A stretch of DNA of 46,100 nt, from NCBI GenBank assembly GCA_024695545.1, contig JAILHZ010000100.1, forward strand, positions 1 through 46,100, in the 5' to 3' direction. Made by a program: the position numbers and the translations under genes. Numbering within the stretch: the stretch's first letter is position 1; each line of letters begins with the position of its first letter. The notes beneath the pieces were generated by a model, which did no database searches, was not told where the DNA came from, and was given only the letters and a program-made list of their open reading frames with translations. Origin of the DNA: Clostridiales bacterium. GTDB lineage: Bacteria > Bacillota_A > Clostridia > Saccharofermentanales > Saccharofermentanaceae. This document shows positions 1 to 9,348 of the stretch, piece by piece.

Positions 1-103
1 TCGCTGTTTTTGCAGGTCAAAAACTATTGGCTCGGAAAAAGGAACACTGATATTTCAAATCATATTCCTTCACCTCGATGTATAGAAATCTTCCAATGTT
101 TAG

Positions 104-109
104 TATAAT
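104..109 (+). promoter_or_regulatory. probable -10 element upstream of the response regulator
   Basis: A perfect TATAAT lies 54 bases before the chosen start of the first gene. The -35 region about 17 bases upstream (around 81-86) is poor, which would fit a promoter needing an activator. The first 103 bases contain no coding sequence that I can support on either strand. Confidence 0.45.
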
Positions 110-162
110 TATCAGAGAGATGGGTACGATGGCGAATGCGCATCCTGTTAAAAGGGGATACT

Positions 163-1821
163 ATGCTGAAAGTTTTTCTTGTCGAGGACGAATTTGTCGT
201 CCGTGAGGGTATTAAGAATAACATCGACTGGAGCGGGCACGGGTATGACTTCTGCGGCGAGGCCGGCGACGGTGAAGTTGCCTATTCGATGATCCAGAAA
301 CTGAAACCGGATATTGTGATTACCGATATTAAGATGCCGTTCATGGACGGACTCACACTGAGCCACATGATCAAGTCCGAGTTTCCGTGGATCGAGATCA
401 TTATCCTGACGGGATACGAGGATTTCCAGTTCGCAAGAGAAGCCATCAAGATTGGTGTTTCATGCTATCTCCTTAAGCCGGTAAACGGTGAGTCGATTAT
501 GAAAGAGGTGGATGCGCTCTCTGAAAAGATCCGTGAAAAGAAAGCGGAGAGAGAAGCGGCGCAGAGATACGAAGAGGAGATGCGCGAGAGAACGGAACTC
601 GACAAGCGTGATTTCTTCAACACGCTCATCAAGGGCGGCGCAAGCGCATCGGATCTGATTGCGGAGGCGAAGAAGCTGTCGATCGATATTTCGGCTCTGC
701 GGTATAACATCATGCTTCTGAAGATCTGGTCGGACAAGCATGACATCGGTGAATTCTCAAACAGCGTACTTCGCGTGGAAGAGACCGTAAGAGCGATTGC
801 CGACGAACTGGGGGCGGTGTTCTTTGACTTCACGGTCGAGGGAACGGCGCTGCTCTTTAAGGGTGATGACGATAAGGATATAAAGAGAAAGATCGACCGC
901 GCAGTGGCGAAGATGAAAGATCTTTTCTCAGGATATAAGCACATCCGCTACTTCGGCGCGATCGGCCAGACGGTCGGAAGGATTACGGAGATCCACACTT
1001 CCTTTGACTGGGCGAGCCGTGCATATGCGCACCTGTATCTGACGAGCGAGAATGCTTTTCTCGTCGGATCGGCAGAGGGACTCCGTCCGGAGACAAATGT
1101 TGACATTCCTTCGGAGATCGATCCGAAGCACATCGACCGCCGCCTCATGAAGCGCTTCCTCCGCGGAGGTGAAGTTTCCGAGATCACGTTCTTCCTGGAA
1201 GAGTATCTCAACAACATCGGCGACCATGCGCTGAGATCGAAGATGCTGCGTCAGTATATCGCGATGGATGTGTACTTCTGTGTGGCGGATTTCGTGGAAA
1301 ACGAACTCGGCCTTTCGAAAGAAGAGATGGAGCAGAAGATCAGCTTCCCTGACGGAGAAGTGCTTCTGGATGAGAATAAGACACATGATTATTTATCGGA
1401 GATCCTTGGGACCGCTCTCGATCTTCGCGAGGACCACTCACTCGGCCGTTATCACGATGTCATGAAGGACGCGATCACGTATATCTCCGAGCACTATTCT
1501 GATGAGGAGCTGTCGCTCAATACGCTTGCGGCACAGGTCAATTTCTCGCCGAACCACTTAAGCTCGATCTTTAAGCAGGAGACCGGCCAGCCGTTCATCA
1601 AGTACCTGACCGATTACCGTATGAATATGGCAAAAGAACTTCTCAGAAGAAGTTCGAAGAAGAGTAACGAGATCGGTATCATGGTGGGATACAAGGACCC
1701 GCATTATTTCTCTTACCTCTTTAAGAAGACGCAGGGCGTGACGCCGACGCAGTACAGAAGCATGGGACGTGGAGAAGACGCACACGGCAGTGCTTTTCAC
1801 GCTGAGAAGGATGAGTCATGA
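163..1821 (+). CDS. AraC-family response regulator (YesN-like)
   Basis: Cytoplasmic transcription factor of a two-component system, expected to switch on sugar-use genes when phosphorylated by the kinase encoded next. The 552-aa product has an N-terminal receiver domain (about 1-120) with acidic residues in LVEDE, the phosphoacceptor D55 in VITDIKMP, and the conserved lysine in LLKP. A long middle region (about 125-440) has no motif I recognise. A C-terminal AraC-type double helix-turn-helix (about 445-545) contains NFSPNHLSSIFKQETG and VGYKDPHYFSYLFKK. An in-frame ATG at 136 is possible, but ATG 163 follows an AAAGGGGA ribosome site and begins directly with the receiver domain. Its stop overlaps the kinase start (ATGA), so the two are translationally coupled. 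The family commonly controls neighbouring ABC sugar transporters. Confidence 0.93.
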   Translation: MLKVFLVEDEFVVREGIKNNIDWSGHGYDFCGEAGDGEVAYSMIQKLKPDIVITDIKMPFMDGLTLSHMIKSEFPWIEIIILTGYEDFQFAREAIKIGVSCYLLKPVNGESIMKEVDALSEKIREKKAEREAAQRYEEEMRERTELDKRDFFNTLIKGGASASDLIAEAKKLSIDISALRYNIMLLKIWSDKHDIGEFSNSVLRVEETVRAIADELGAVFFDFTVEGTALLFKGDDDKDIKRKIDRAVAKMKDLFSGYKHIRYFGAIGQTVGRITEIHTSFDWASRAYAHLYLTSENAFLVGSAEGLRPETNVDIPSEIDPKHIDRRLMKRFLRGGEVSEITFFLEEYLNNIGDHALRSKMLRQYIAMDVYFCVADFVENELGLSKEEMEQKISFPDGEVLLDENKTHDYLSEILGTALDLREDHSLGRYHDVMKDAITYISEHYSDEELSLNTLAAQVNFSPNHLSSIFKQETGQPFIKYLTDYRMNMAKELLRRSSKKSNEIGIMVGYKDPHYFSYLFKKTQGVTPTQYRSMGRGEDAHGSAFHAEKDES

Positions 1822-3128
1822 GTAAGGATAAGGATGGACGGAAAAAACAGCGGTCACGTCTGGCGACGCAGATCCGTATATCGTACATCGTACTTCTTTT
1901 GCCGAGCCTGGTATTCATCGCGTATGCTTTCTACAACATGTGGCAGATCAATCAGCGCAACAACGACATGATCAGCTCTGTCGTTGCGGCAAGTGAGTTC
2001 AGCTCCCAGTTTAAAGAAGACTTCGATAACTCGACGTATCTTCTGATCGTCGGCTATGTCACACCGGAAGAATCGGGACTTCAGGAAGAGCTTTCGAAGG
2101 CACGCGGCGTTGTCGAGCAGCTCAAGGGATACACGACCACCGAAGACAACCAGCAGCGTCTGGTCTATGCGGAGAAGTATCTTAACAACCTGGAGACATA
2201 TGTCGACCGGATCACGGAGAATCTCGGAAGTGAGAATAAGTATGAAGACAACATGCTGATCTGGGAAAACGACGTGCAGATCGTTACCTCGCTTCTGAAG
2301 GACACCGTCAACGAATACATTTACTACGAGAACCGTCAGATCCAGATCACGCAGGCGAGCAACAATGATTTCTTCGTCAACATTGTCGAGATATCGATCG
2401 GCCTTCTGGCATTCGGTCTGGTGAGCATGATCGTCGTTTCGTATTTCGGACCGAAGTTTATCACGCGGCCGATCGAGGAACAGGTTAAAGAAGAGCAGAA
2501 GCTTCTACGGAAAGCCGAGTTCGATCTTCTTCAGTCGCAGATCAATCCGCACTTCCTTTATAACACGCTCGATGCGATCGTCTGGTCCGCGGAGGCCGGC
2601 AATCAGAAGCAGGTCGTAAGCATGGTAGGAAACCTCTCCGACTTTTTCCGCCTGTCTCTGAATAAAGGTAAGGAGAACGTTCTGATCCGTGAAGAGCTTC
2701 AGCACGTGCGCTCGTATCTCGAGATCCAGCAGATCCGTTATCAGGACATTCTCACGTATGAGATCAACGTGCCGGAGGAATACTACGAATACCGTATCCC
2801 GAAACTGTCGATCCAGCCGATCGTCGAGAACGCTCTTTATCACGGAATCAAGAATAAGCGCGGCGGCGGTAAGATCACGATCACGGCCGAGCAGAAGCGC
2901 GATTACTTCTCGATCATCGTTGAGGATACAGGTAAGGGCATGGAGCAGGACCGTCTCCGTCAGGTTCGAAAAGCACTTAGAAACAGCGCGCCGGAGAAGA
3001 ATGTTGTGTACGGATTATATAACGTGAATGAGCGTATCCGGCTGAACTTCGGCGAGGGTTACGGCGTGCATCTCGAGAGTATTCCGGAAAAAGGTACGAG
3101 AGTGATCATCAGACTTCCGAAGAAGTGA
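1818..3128 (+). CDS. sensor histidine kinase (YesM-like)
   Basis: Membrane kinase partner of the preceding response regulator; it likely senses an extracellular sugar or a sugar-loaded binding protein. The 436-aa product has transmembrane segments at about 23-42 and 188-210 enclosing an extracellular domain of about 145 residues. The cytoplasmic part has the His_kinase (Pfam PF06580) motif QINPHFLYNTLDAIVW with the phosphorylated histidine near residue 245. An HATPase_c domain follows, with an N box (VENALYHGIKNK) and G boxes (VEDTGKGM and YGLYNVNERI). A HAMP domain is not obvious between the second membrane segment and the kinase core. The start overlaps the regulator stop. A strong terminator follows, so the two genes form their own transcription unit ahead of the transporter. 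Confidence 0.93.
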   Translation: MSKDKDGRKKQRSRLATQIRISYIVLLLPSLVFIAYAFYNMWQINQRNNDMISSVVAASEFSSQFKEDFDNSTYLLIVGYVTPEESGLQEELSKARGVVEQLKGYTTTEDNQQRLVYAEKYLNNLETYVDRITENLGSENKYEDNMLIWENDVQIVTSLLKDTVNEYIYYENRQIQITQASNNDFFVNIVEISIGLLAFGLVSMIVVSYFGPKFITRPIEEQVKEEQKLLRKAEFDLLQSQINPHFLYNTLDAIVWSAEAGNQKQVVSMVGNLSDFFRLSLNKGKENVLIREELQHVRSYLEIQQIRYQDILTYEINVPEEYYEYRIPKLSIQPIVENALYHGIKNKRGGGKITITAEQKRDYFSIIVEDTGKGMEQDRLRQVRKALRNSAPEKNVVYGLYNVNERIRLNFGEGYGVHLESIPEKGTRVIIRLPKK

Positions 3129-3205
3129 GGGAAGATGTCATTTTATCTTTAACGGAGTTTATGCAAAGAAGAAAAATCTAAACCGAATTCGTAGAAAATT
3201 CAAAC

Positions 3206-3249
3206 ACGGAAATGAAGAGAGAAAAAATCCAACTTCGTTTCCGTTTTTT
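3206..3249 (+). terminator. rho-independent terminator after the two-component operon
   Basis: Twelve-base arms (3206-3217 and 3233-3244, one G-U pair) form a stem with an A-rich loop, followed immediately by a run of T. It separates the regulator/kinase operon from the sugar-binding protein gene. Bases 3250-3339 then hold the leader of that gene; I see no convincing sigma-A promoter there. Confidence 0.8.
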
Positions 3250-3339
3250 CTGCATGGTCTTTTTTCATCGAAAACCTAAACTAAAACCAGATGACGGGGG
3301 AAGACCCCGAATATGGTTTTGAACCAGGGAGGTAAAAAA

Positions 3340-4374
3340 ATGAAAAAAGTAGTTGCAGTGATTATGGCTTCTGTTTTTGCTTTCAGTCTCGCAGCAGGAT
3401 GTAAGAAATCCGAAGATAAGAAAGAGACACAGGCGGAATCTAAGACAGAGTCCAAGGCGGATGAGAGCAAGACTGAGTCCAAGGCAGCAAGCGGCGAACT
3501 GATCAAAGTAGGTATCATCAACAACGACCCGAACGAGTCAGGTTACCGTACAGCGAACGATGCAGACCTGAAGGCTATGTTTACAAAAGAGAACGGTTAT
3601 GATGCTTCTTTTAACTACAGCCTGAAGAACGACGAGCAGATCCAGTTCGCTAAGACATTTATCCAGAACGAAGTTGACTATCTCCTGCTTTCCGCAGCAG
3701 ATACAGCAGGCTGGGATTCCGTACTCCAGGATGCTAAGAACGCCGGCGTAAAGGTTATCCTTTTCGACAGAACGATCGACGCAGACCCGAGTCTTTATGA
3801 AGCTTCCATCGTATCCGATATGGATAAGGAAGGCCAGACAGCAGTTGACTGGCTCGCAAGCCAGAATCTTTCCGAGTACAAAGTAGTTCATATCCAGGGT
3901 GTTATGGGTTCCGCTGCTCAGCAGGGCAGATCCGGCGCTCTTGATAAGAAGGCAGCAGCAGAAGCTAACTGGACAATCGTTAAGCAGCAGACAGCAGAGT
4001 GGAACGCAGAAAAGGCACAGCAGATCGTTCAGTCCGTTATCGACTCCGGTGAGAAGTTCAACGTAATTTACGCTGAGAACGACGATATGGCTAAGGGTGC
4101 TGTTGCAGCTCTTGATGCAGCAGGTATCTCTCACGGCGTAGGCAAAGACGTTCTCGTAATGGGCTTTGACTGCAACAAGTGGGCTCTCGAAGAACTCCTG
4201 AAGCAGAACTGGAACTATGATGGTCAGTGCAACCCGTTCCAGGCCAGCTACATTGATTCCATCATCAAGGATATCGAAGCAGGTAAGACACCTGAGAAGA
4301 AGATCATCATGGATGAAAAGGGATTTGACGCTGCGACCATCAAGCAGGAAGACGTAGATAAATACGGCATTTAA
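3340..4374 (+). CDS. sugar ABC transporter substrate-binding lipoprotein 1
   Basis: Extracellular lipid-anchored sugar receptor of the Peripla_BP_4 / YtfQ-RbsB type, delivering sugar to the permease encoded downstream. The 344-aa product starts with a lipoprotein signal peptide ending in the lipobox SLAAGC, followed by a charged Lys/Glu/Ser linker to about residue 55. The mature domain has the features of this fold: VGIINNDPNESGYR, DYLLLSAADTAGWD, KVILFDRTID, YAENDDMAKGA and VLVMGFDCNKWA. ATG 3340 is preceded by GGGAGG; the ORF is open to 3313 but without a ribosome site. Codon use is strongly biased (GGT, GCT, AAG), which suggests high expression. It is a close paralogue of the binding protein at 10999-12117. 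Pentose, galactofuranose or a related sugar is likely from family and context; the substrate is not proven. Confidence 0.9.
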   Translation: MKKVVAVIMASVFAFSLAAGCKKSEDKKETQAESKTESKADESKTESKAASGELIKVGIINNDPNESGYRTANDADLKAMFTKENGYDASFNYSLKNDEQIQFAKTFIQNEVDYLLLSAADTAGWDSVLQDAKNAGVKVILFDRTIDADPSLYEASIVSDMDKEGQTAVDWLASQNLSEYKVVHIQGVMGSAAQQGRSGALDKKAAAEANWTIVKQQTAEWNAEKAQQIVQSVIDSGEKFNVIYAENDDMAKGAVAALDAAGISHGVGKDVLVMGFDCNKWALEELLKQNWNYDGQCNPFQASYIDSIIKDIEAGKTPEKKIIMDEKGFDAATIKQEDVDKYGI

Positions 4375-4393
4375 TTATACATCCATTTACCTG

Positions 4394-4437
4394 GCGCGGT
4401 GCGGCGTTCTCCCCCCAATCGGAGACACCGCACCGTG
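4394..4437 (+). terminator. intercistronic hairpin between binding protein and ATPase
   Basis: A G+C-rich inverted repeat (arms about 4395-4410 and 4421-4436, one bulge) is followed by only a short T/A tract. Such hairpins between a binding-protein gene and the rest of its operon usually stabilise the upstream mRNA and reduce read-through, giving more receptor than membrane components. That role is inferred. Confidence 0.6.
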
Positions 4438-4530
4438 TTTAAAAAATGAGAATGAGTTAGAAAAAGTGTAATAAATTCAGAAAACCAAGAAACTCTGGAA
4501 ACCCGTAAGTAATGAGAGAGGTAGAAACCC

Positions 4531-6039
4531 GTGGACAACGATAATAGATTGCTCGAGATGCATGGTATAGTGAAAACTTTTCCCGGCGTACGTGCACTTC
4601 AAAACGTGGATTTCTTTCTGAACCGCGGTGAGATCCATGCGCTGATGGGAGAAAACGGCGCAGGAAAATCAACATTGATCAAGGTCTTGACCGGTGTGTA
4701 TCCGAAAGACGCGGGTACGATCATTCTCGACGGCCAGGCTGTACAGATCCATTCTCCTTCCGACGCGCAGAAGCTGGGTATCAGCACTGTGTATCAGGAG
4801 ATCACTCTGTGCCCGAACCTGACTGTGGCTGAGAATATGTACATTGGCCGTGGGAGTAACGGCCTGACAAATTGGAAGAAAATGAATGCCGACGCCGATA
4901 AGATTCTGCGAAAGCTCGATATCCCTGCAAAAGCGAACCTGCAGCTGTCGAATTGTTCAATTGCCGTTCAGCAGATGGTCGCGATAGCCCGTGCAGTGGA
5001 TATGGACGCCAAAGTTCTGATCCTGGATGAGCCTACGTCCTCGCTCGATGAACAGGAAGTTGAAAAGCTCTTTGGCCTGATGCGTGATCTAAAAGCCCTG
5101 GGCGTCGGCATCATTTTCGTTACGCACTTCCTCGACCAGGTCTATGAGGTCTGCGACAAGATCACCGTTCTTCGTGACGGTCAGCTCGTCGGTGAATATG
5201 AGATCCGTGACCTGCCGAGAGTGCAGCTTGTTGCAAAGATGCTCGGTAAAGAAATGGATGATCTTTCCGATATTAAAGGAGAACAGGAAGCGTATGCCGG
5301 TGAAGACGGGGAAGAGAATGTCTTCGAAGCACAAAAACTGGTAAGTAATGCCGGCATCAAACCCTTTAATTTCTATATCCGGAAAGGTGAAGTGAACGGC
5401 TTTACCGGACTGCTCGGCTCCGGCCGAAGTGAATGTGTCCGCGCGATATTCGGAGCGGACCGTGTCCTAGGCGGACGCGTAAAAATGCACGGAAAGAATG
5501 TGAAGATCAGAGGTCCCCGTGACGCGATGAAAAACGGTATCGCGTACCTGCCTGAGGACCGTAAGATCGATGGCATCGTCGGCGATCTTTCCGTAAGAGA
5601 AAACATCATCCTGGCGCTACAGGTCATGAAGGGTTTCTTCAAGCCTTTCACCAAGGCGCAGGCCTATGCTTTTGCCGACGAATACATAAAGAAATTGAAT
5701 ATTAAGACCGCTTCGGCGGATACTCCCGTAAAAGCACTTTCCGGCGGTAACCAGCAGAAAGTCATCCTTGCAAGATGGCTTCTCATGAATCCGCAATATC
5801 TGATCCTTGACGAGCCGACACGCGGTATCGATGTCGGAACGAAAGTAGATATTCAGAAGCTGGTCCTGGAACTTGCTTCCGGCGGAATGAGCATTACCTT
5901 CATTTCCTCGGAGACAGATGAGATGCTCCGTACCTGCTCGCGACTGATCGTCATGCGTGACCGCAAGGTCGTTGGCGAACTGTCCGGCGATGAACTCACA
6001 CAGGGCATGATCATGAGTACGATCGCAGGAGGAGAATAA
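4531..6039 (+). CDS. sugar ABC transporter ATP-binding protein, CUT2 type (YtfR/MglA-like)
   Basis: Peripheral membrane ATPase that powers sugar import. The 502-aa product contains two fused ABC domains, the usual arrangement in CUT2 importers (RbsA, MglA, YtfR). Domain 1 has Walker A GENGAGKST and Walker B VLILDEPTSSLD. Domain 2 has a degenerate Walker A (GLLGSGRSE), signature ALSGGNQQKV and Walker B YLILDEPTRGID. Domain 1's signature is degenerate (LSNCSIAVQQMV), as is common in the family. Start: GTG at 4531 follows GAGAGG with good spacing; the next in-frame ATG (4558) has no ribosome site. The permeases follow with 3-base spacing, so this is one operon. Confidence 0.93.
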   Translation: MDNDNRLLEMHGIVKTFPGVRALQNVDFFLNRGEIHALMGENGAGKSTLIKVLTGVYPKDAGTIILDGQAVQIHSPSDAQKLGISTVYQEITLCPNLTVAENMYIGRGSNGLTNWKKMNADADKILRKLDIPAKANLQLSNCSIAVQQMVAIARAVDMDAKVLILDEPTSSLDEQEVEKLFGLMRDLKALGVGIIFVTHFLDQVYEVCDKITVLRDGQLVGEYEIRDLPRVQLVAKMLGKEMDDLSDIKGEQEAYAGEDGEENVFEAQKLVSNAGIKPFNFYIRKGEVNGFTGLLGSGRSECVRAIFGADRVLGGRVKMHGKNVKIRGPRDAMKNGIAYLPEDRKIDGIVGDLSVRENIILALQVMKGFFKPFTKAQAYAFADEYIKKLNIKTASADTPVKALSGGNQQKVILARWLLMNPQYLILDEPTRGIDVGTKVDIQKLVLELASGGMSITFISSETDEMLRTCSRLIVMRDRKVVGELSGDELTQGMIMSTIAGGE

Positions 6040-6042
6040 GGG

Positions 6043-7197
6043 ATGGAAAAGAAATCATTATTGAAAAAAATAACTGGACATCAGCTGTTCATACCGATCC
6101 TCGCGATCCTGCTGCTTGCCGTGATCAACCTGATCAATGATCCGTCGTTCTTTAAGATCACGCTCGGATCGAATAACGACGGAAATCCGGTTCTGCGCGG
6201 ATCACTGATCACGATCCTCGACTACGGTTCCGAGCTTGCGATCCTTGCCATCGGTATGACGCTCGTTACGGCGGCTTCCGGCGGACAGGATATCTCGGTG
6301 GGTGCGACGATCGCAATCGCGGGTTCCGCGATGCTTCGGATCCTCTGCGGAGCGAATCAGAGACCGGATGCACTGAAAGCACCGATCATCGTTGCTTTTC
6401 TCGTAGCGTGCCTCGTCGGAATGCTCTGCGGTGCTTTTAACGGAGCACTCGTATCGATCTTTAAGATTCAGCCGATGATCGCGACCCTGATCATGTTTAC
6501 CGCAGGTCGATCGATAGCCGCATGGATCAACAACAACCGTCTGCCGATCGTGCCGGGTAAGACATTTACCTACTTCGGCGGATTCATACCCGGAGTGCCT
6601 ATTCCGACGACTGTGTTCATAGTCATCCTATGTATTATAGCGATTGCTCTGGTCCTGAAATTTACAAACCTCGGCCTTTACACGCAGGCGGTAGGTATCA
6701 ACGAGAAGTCTGCAAGACTTAACGGTATCAATCCGATCCTTATTAAGTTCATTGCATTCGTTATTCTGGGTCTCTGTGTAGCAGTCGCCGCACTCATCAA
6801 GGTCAGCCGTCTTTCCACGATCAACTACAACATCATCGCGAAAGACATCGAGATGGATGCGATCCTCGCAGTCGCTCTCGGCGGAAACGCACTGTCCGGC
6901 GGTAAGTTCAACATGTGGGCATCGATCCTGGGTGCATATGTTATCCAGTTCCTGACTACAACACTTTATAAGTTCAACGTGGAATCTGATGCGCTTGCTG
7001 CATACAAGGCAGCTGTCGTAATCATACTGGTGCTTTTCTCGGCGCCGAAGGTACGTGAAGTCGCCGGAAATATCTTTAAGAAAATTTTTCCCCGCAAGAA
7101 AAAAGCAACTGTTGCGCTCGCTGCTGCTGATGTAGAGAGCGAGATCGTGGAAGAAGTAAATGTTGAGACGCAGACTGATGCGAAGGAGGAAGCCTGA
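6043..7197 (+). CDS. sugar ABC transporter permease (YtfT-like)
   Basis: Integral membrane subunit of the CUT2 sugar importer (BPD_transp_2 family). The 384-aa product has about 8-10 hydrophobic segments and the family hallmarks AIGMTLVTAASGGQDISVG (near residue 70) and ALGGNALSGGKFN (near 280), the region contacting the ATPase. A charged, non-conserved tail of about 45 residues follows the last membrane segment. The start has a GGAGGAG ribosome site inside the end of the ATPase gene. It overlaps the next permease by one base. Two different permeases with one fused ATPase is the YtfT/YjfF arrangement of galactofuranose-type transporters. Confidence 0.92.
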   Translation: MEKKSLLKKITGHQLFIPILAILLLAVINLINDPSFFKITLGSNNDGNPVLRGSLITILDYGSELAILAIGMTLVTAASGGQDISVGATIAIAGSAMLRILCGANQRPDALKAPIIVAFLVACLVGMLCGAFNGALVSIFKIQPMIATLIMFTAGRSIAAWINNNRLPIVPGKTFTYFGGFIPGVPIPTTVFIVILCIIAIALVLKFTNLGLYTQAVGINEKSARLNGINPILIKFIAFVILGLCVAVAALIKVSRLSTINYNIIAKDIEMDAILAVALGGNALSGGKFNMWASILGAYVIQFLTTTLYKFNVESDALAAYKAAVVIILVLFSAPKVREVAGNIFKKIFPRKKKATVALAAADVESEIVEEVNVETQTDAKEEA

Positions 7198-8237
7198 TGG
7201 ATAAGAAAAAAGTAAAAGGCGGGATCTTCAACCGGATCAGTGACACCAATCTTCTGTTTATCATTACGGTCGCTATTTTCTTCCTGATGTATATCGGAGC
7301 AGTAACGATCCAGGGCGGCGGATTTAGGAAGCCGCAGACGCTCTTTGATATCCTGAACTCCAATGCCGCGCTGATCATCGTGGCGCTCGGTATGAGTGTT
7401 GTCATGATCTCCGGCGGAATCGATATCTCCGTCGGCGGCGTGGTCGGACTGGTCACGATGTGCTGTGCGGTGTATCTCGATTATGGCGGCGGAAACGTTG
7501 TCGTCTCGATGCTGATCGCAGTCGGTATCGGTCTGGCATTCGGTATCGTACAGGGATTCCTCGTCGCATACTGCGATATCCAGCCATTCATCGTTACTCT
7601 CGCTGGCATGTTCTTCGCCCGAGGTTTGACAACGATCGTGCACACCAAGCCGTTTAACGTTGAAAACCAGTCTTTCCAGAAACTGAAGCAAACCCGTATC
7701 ATCATTCCGGGTCTCGGTTATACCACGCGAAAAGGCATTTACTTCCCGGCGTACATTGAGATCGGTGTGGTCGTAGCGCTCGTACTTGTGGTAATATTGT
7801 TCTTGGTTACGCGCTACACCAGGTTCGGCCGTGCTTTTTACGCGGTGGGCGGAAACAAACAGAGCGCGCTCATGCTCGGTATCAACGTCAAGAGGACCAA
7901 GTTCCTCTCGCACGTGATCTGCGGACTTCTGGCAGGTATCGCCGGATATGTCTACTTCCTTAACGTCGGATCCGGTTCGGTCACCCACGCGTCAGGAATG
8001 GAGATGAATGCGATTGCTTCTGCAATCATCGGAGGAACGATGCTTACCGGTGGCGTAGGAAATATTATAGGAACACTGTTCGGCGTTCTCTCGCTGTGCA
8101 CGATCCAGAAGATCGTCTCCTCAGCAGGTTTCGGAGATGCCTGGTGGACAGGAATTACGATCGCGGCCATGCTGTGTATCTTCCTGTTGATCCAGAGTGT
8201 CTTAATGAGAATGAAGAAGAGGGCTCTGAAAGTGTAA
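7197..8237 (+). CDS. sugar ABC transporter permease (YjfF-like)
   Basis: Second integral membrane subunit, likely forming a heterodimer with the preceding permease. The 346-aa product has multiple hydrophobic helices and the conserved ALGMSVVMISGGIDISVGG and AIIGGTMLTGGVG motifs of BPD_transp_2. It lacks the long charged C-terminal tail of its partner. ATG 7197 overlaps the TGA of the upstream gene and is served by GAAGGAGG. It is 11 bases from the next binding-protein gene, which has its own AAGGA site. Assignment to the YjfF branch is inferred from gene order and the neighbouring YtfQ-like receptor. Confidence 0.92.
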   Translation: MDKKKVKGGIFNRISDTNLLFIITVAIFFLMYIGAVTIQGGGFRKPQTLFDILNSNAALIIVALGMSVVMISGGIDISVGGVVGLVTMCCAVYLDYGGGNVVVSMLIAVGIGLAFGIVQGFLVAYCDIQPFIVTLAGMFFARGLTTIVHTKPFNVENQSFQKLKQTRIIIPGLGYTTRKGIYFPAYIEIGVVVALVLVVILFLVTRYTRFGRAFYAVGGNKQSALMLGINVKRTKFLSHVICGLLAGIAGYVYFLNVGSGSVTHASGMEMNAIASAIIGGTMLTGGVGNIIGTLFGVLSLCTIQKIVSSAGFGDAWWTGITIAAMLCIFLLIQSVLMRMKKRALKV

Positions 8238-8248
8238 GGAGCTTACGG

Positions 8249-9289
8249 ATGAAAAAATCGGTCCACCTGACTTCGATAATACTCCTGCTGGCTGTGCTGC
8301 TTACTGCCTGCAGGAGTAGTTCTGTTCCTGAGACGACCTCATCGGCGGCATCGGAGCAGAAGGTGGTCACGGTCGGATTCTCCCAGCTCGGCGCAGAGTC
8401 GGACTGGAGAAGTACCAATACAGAGTCCATGCAGACGGCGCTCTCGAAGGAGAACGGTTTTAATCTGATCTATAAGAACGGCCAGCAGAAGCAGGCCAAC
8501 CAGGTCACGGCGCTGCGCATGTTTATCCAGCAGGAAGTTGACTATATCGTGCTTGCGCCGGAGACGGAGACCGGATGGGACTTCGTGCTGAAGGAAGCAA
8601 AGGATGCGGGGATCCCTGTGATCATTGTTGACAGACGGGTCAACGTTGAGGACCAGAATCTCTATACATGCTGGGTCGGATCTGACTTCGAACTTGAAGG
8701 ACAGAAGATGTCGGAATGGATCCATGAATATACTAAGGCCAAAGGTATCGCGGATGAGGATCTGCATATTGTGCATATCCAGGGTACGGAAGGATCGACA
8801 GCGCAGATCGGAAGAACACGCGGTCTGAAGAATGCCGTGCATAAATACGGCTGGGACCTTATGGCGTCAGAGAACGGTGATTTTACCGAGGTAAGAGGAC
8901 GTGAGGTCATGGCTTCTTTCCTCAATAAATATGACAATATCAATGTCGTGTACTGCGAAAACGACAACGAAGCCATCGGCGCGATCTCGGCGATTGAAGC
9001 ATCCGGCAGAAAAGTCGGACCGGATATTGCAAACGGCGAGATCATGGTCGTGTCTTTTGACGGTATCAATGCCGACGCGATGCAGTACTTAAAGCAGGGG
9101 AAGATCTCCTGTATCGCAGAGTGTAATCCGCACCACGGCCCGCGTGTGCAGGCCCTGATCGAGATGCTCGAGAGAGGAGAGAATCCCGAGAAATATAATT
9201 ACGTCCAGGAGACGCTTTTCAGCTCCGTTTCAGAGATCAAGACAGTCACGATCGGCGGGAACACGTACGACGTGGATATTGTGAAGTAA
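8249..9289 (+). CDS. YtfQ-like sugar-binding lipoprotein 2
   Basis: Extracellular sugar receptor, 346 aa. A lipoprotein signal peptide ends in the lipobox LLTAC. Of the three receptors here this one most resembles E. coli YtfQ (galactofuranose/arabinose): VGFSQLGAESDWR, NGQQKQANQVTALR, IVLAPETETGWD, VHIQGTEGSTAQIGR and YCENDNEAIGA match that family closely. ATG 8249 has an AAGGA ribosome site; upstream in-frame starts lie inside the permease gene. Its position directly after the permeases suggests it is the ancestral receptor of this transporter, with the two outer copies acquired later (inference). The exact substrate is not provable from sequence. Confidence 0.92.
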   Translation: MKKSVHLTSIILLLAVLLTACRSSSVPETTSSAASEQKVVTVGFSQLGAESDWRSTNTESMQTALSKENGFNLIYKNGQQKQANQVTALRMFIQQEVDYIVLAPETETGWDFVLKEAKDAGIPVIIVDRRVNVEDQNLYTCWVGSDFELEGQKMSEWIHEYTKAKGIADEDLHIVHIQGTEGSTAQIGRTRGLKNAVHKYGWDLMASENGDFTEVRGREVMASFLNKYDNINVVYCENDNEAIGAISAIEASGRKVGPDIANGEIMVVSFDGINADAMQYLKQGKISCIAECNPHHGPRVQALIEMLERGENPEKYNYVQETLFSSVSEIKTVTIGGNTYDVDIVK

Positions 9290-9348
9290 GAGACTTTGTG
9301 ATAAAACGTACTAATTGGAAACAGGAACGTTTTTGTAGGAGAGGAAAA

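Noticed and set aside
1..103. End of an upstream gene at the left edge
   Set aside because: All frames in this short stretch are broken or featureless; nothing can be supported.
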